A stretch of 13,575 bases of DNA from JAVBMJ01 sp031552535 (GTDB taxonomy: Bacteria > Bacteroidota > Bacteroidia > Bacteroidales > Rikenellaceae), in assembly GCA_031552535.1 (NCBI GenBank), contig JAVBMJ010000019.1, forward strand, positions 1 through 13,575, written 5' to 3'. The notes under the pieces were generated by a model that was not told the origin of the DNA, made no database searches, and saw only the letters and a list, made by a program, of their open reading frames with translations. Positions 13,435-13,575 of the stretch are shown here, one piece after another. The stretch's first letter is position 1, and every line of letters begins with the position of its first letter. A program made the position numbers and the translations under genes.

Positions 13435-13575
13435 GGATCAATGTAAAAACCGGGTGGAGCAATGGAAATATTCAGGCGAATATTTTGGCTAGTCTAAAGA
13501 TGAAGAACGGGATGTCCCGCACACCCCGGAACTGTGCCCTGAAAGCTTTGATTTTGGCGTTGAAAGATTCAGCCG
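13435..13575 (-). mobile_element. Insertion sequence end (partial)
   Basis: This is the 3' end of an IS whose transposase gene runs off the window. The non-coding tip reads GGATCAATGTAAAAACCGGG on the plus strand from 13435. The tip resembles the ends I recall for Bacteroidetes ISL3-like/ISAon1-type elements, but the exact boundary and the target duplication cannot be fixed because the other end is missing. Confidence 0.55.
13472..13575 (-). CDS. Transposase C-terminus (ISL3-like/ISAon1-type), partial
   Basis: On the minus strand the frame entering at the window edge reads AESFNAKIKAFRAQFRGVRD, then IPFFIFRLAKIFA and a TGA stop at 13472-13474. E-S-F-N-x-K-I-K-x-F-R and F-R-G-V-(R)-x-(I/-)-x-F-F are the C-terminal signature of DDE transposases of this group, where the Glu is probably the last residue of the catalytic triad. 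The rest of the gene is outside the window. It points towards the Rep-like remnant and has disrupted it. Confidence 0.82.
   Translation of the reverse strand, partial: AESFNAKIKAFRAQFRGVRDIPFFIFRLAKIFA

Overview
The window looks like chromosomal DNA from an anaerobic Bacteroidales bacterium. The signs are a fimbrillin-family lipoprotein beside a DUF5119-type lipoprotein and a DUF3575/OmpA-type outer-membrane protein, three promoters with the Bacteroidetes -33 TTTG / -7 TAnnTTTG pattern, and the C-terminal end of a transposase of the kind found in Bacteroidetes insertion sequences. The moderately GC-rich genes would fit a Rikenellaceae/Alistipes-like host, but that is only a guess. Every protein gene is on the minus strand, so transcription runs from right to left. 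The tRNA is on the plus strand.

Left block (171-6565, minus): eight tightly packed genes, mostly overlapping, read in transcription order as a polytopic GT-C-like membrane protein, a WecE-like sugar aminotransferase, a four-helix EamA/SMR-like protein, a short family-2 glycosyltransferase, an SDR ketoreductase, a PseH-like GNAT acyltransferase, an acyl carrier protein and a KASIII-type ketosynthase. My reading (inference) is a modification system with an Arn-like layout. The aminotransferase would make a nucleotide-linked 4-amino-4,6-dideoxyhexose. The ketosynthase, ACP and SDR would build a short 3-hydroxyacyl group, and the GNAT protein would put it on the amine. The GT2, SMR-like and GT-C proteins would charge a polyprenyl phosphate, flip it and transfer the sugar outside the inner membrane. 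The GT2 is clearly shorter than its relatives.

Middle block (6738-11546, minus): a fimbrial locus. A good promoter (11515-11546) reads into a tandem-OmpA/DUF3575 outer-membrane protein, which overlaps a DUF5119-type lipoprotein by ATGA. After a 724-bp AT-rich gap that holds an 86-87 bp tandem repeat and a second promoter comes the fimbrillin gene, which ends at a strong hairpin.

Right block (11547-13575): a long non-coding stretch carrying a ~160-bp inverted-ended repeat element, whose relative lies in opposite orientation at the left edge of the window (1-138). A tRNA-Cys follows, with its own promoter, a 24-nt perfect palindrome in the leader and a terminator. Beyond it lie a structured stretch, a 30-codon ORF coupled to a truncated phage/plasmid replication-protein remnant, and an insertion sequence that has cut into that remnant and runs off the window.
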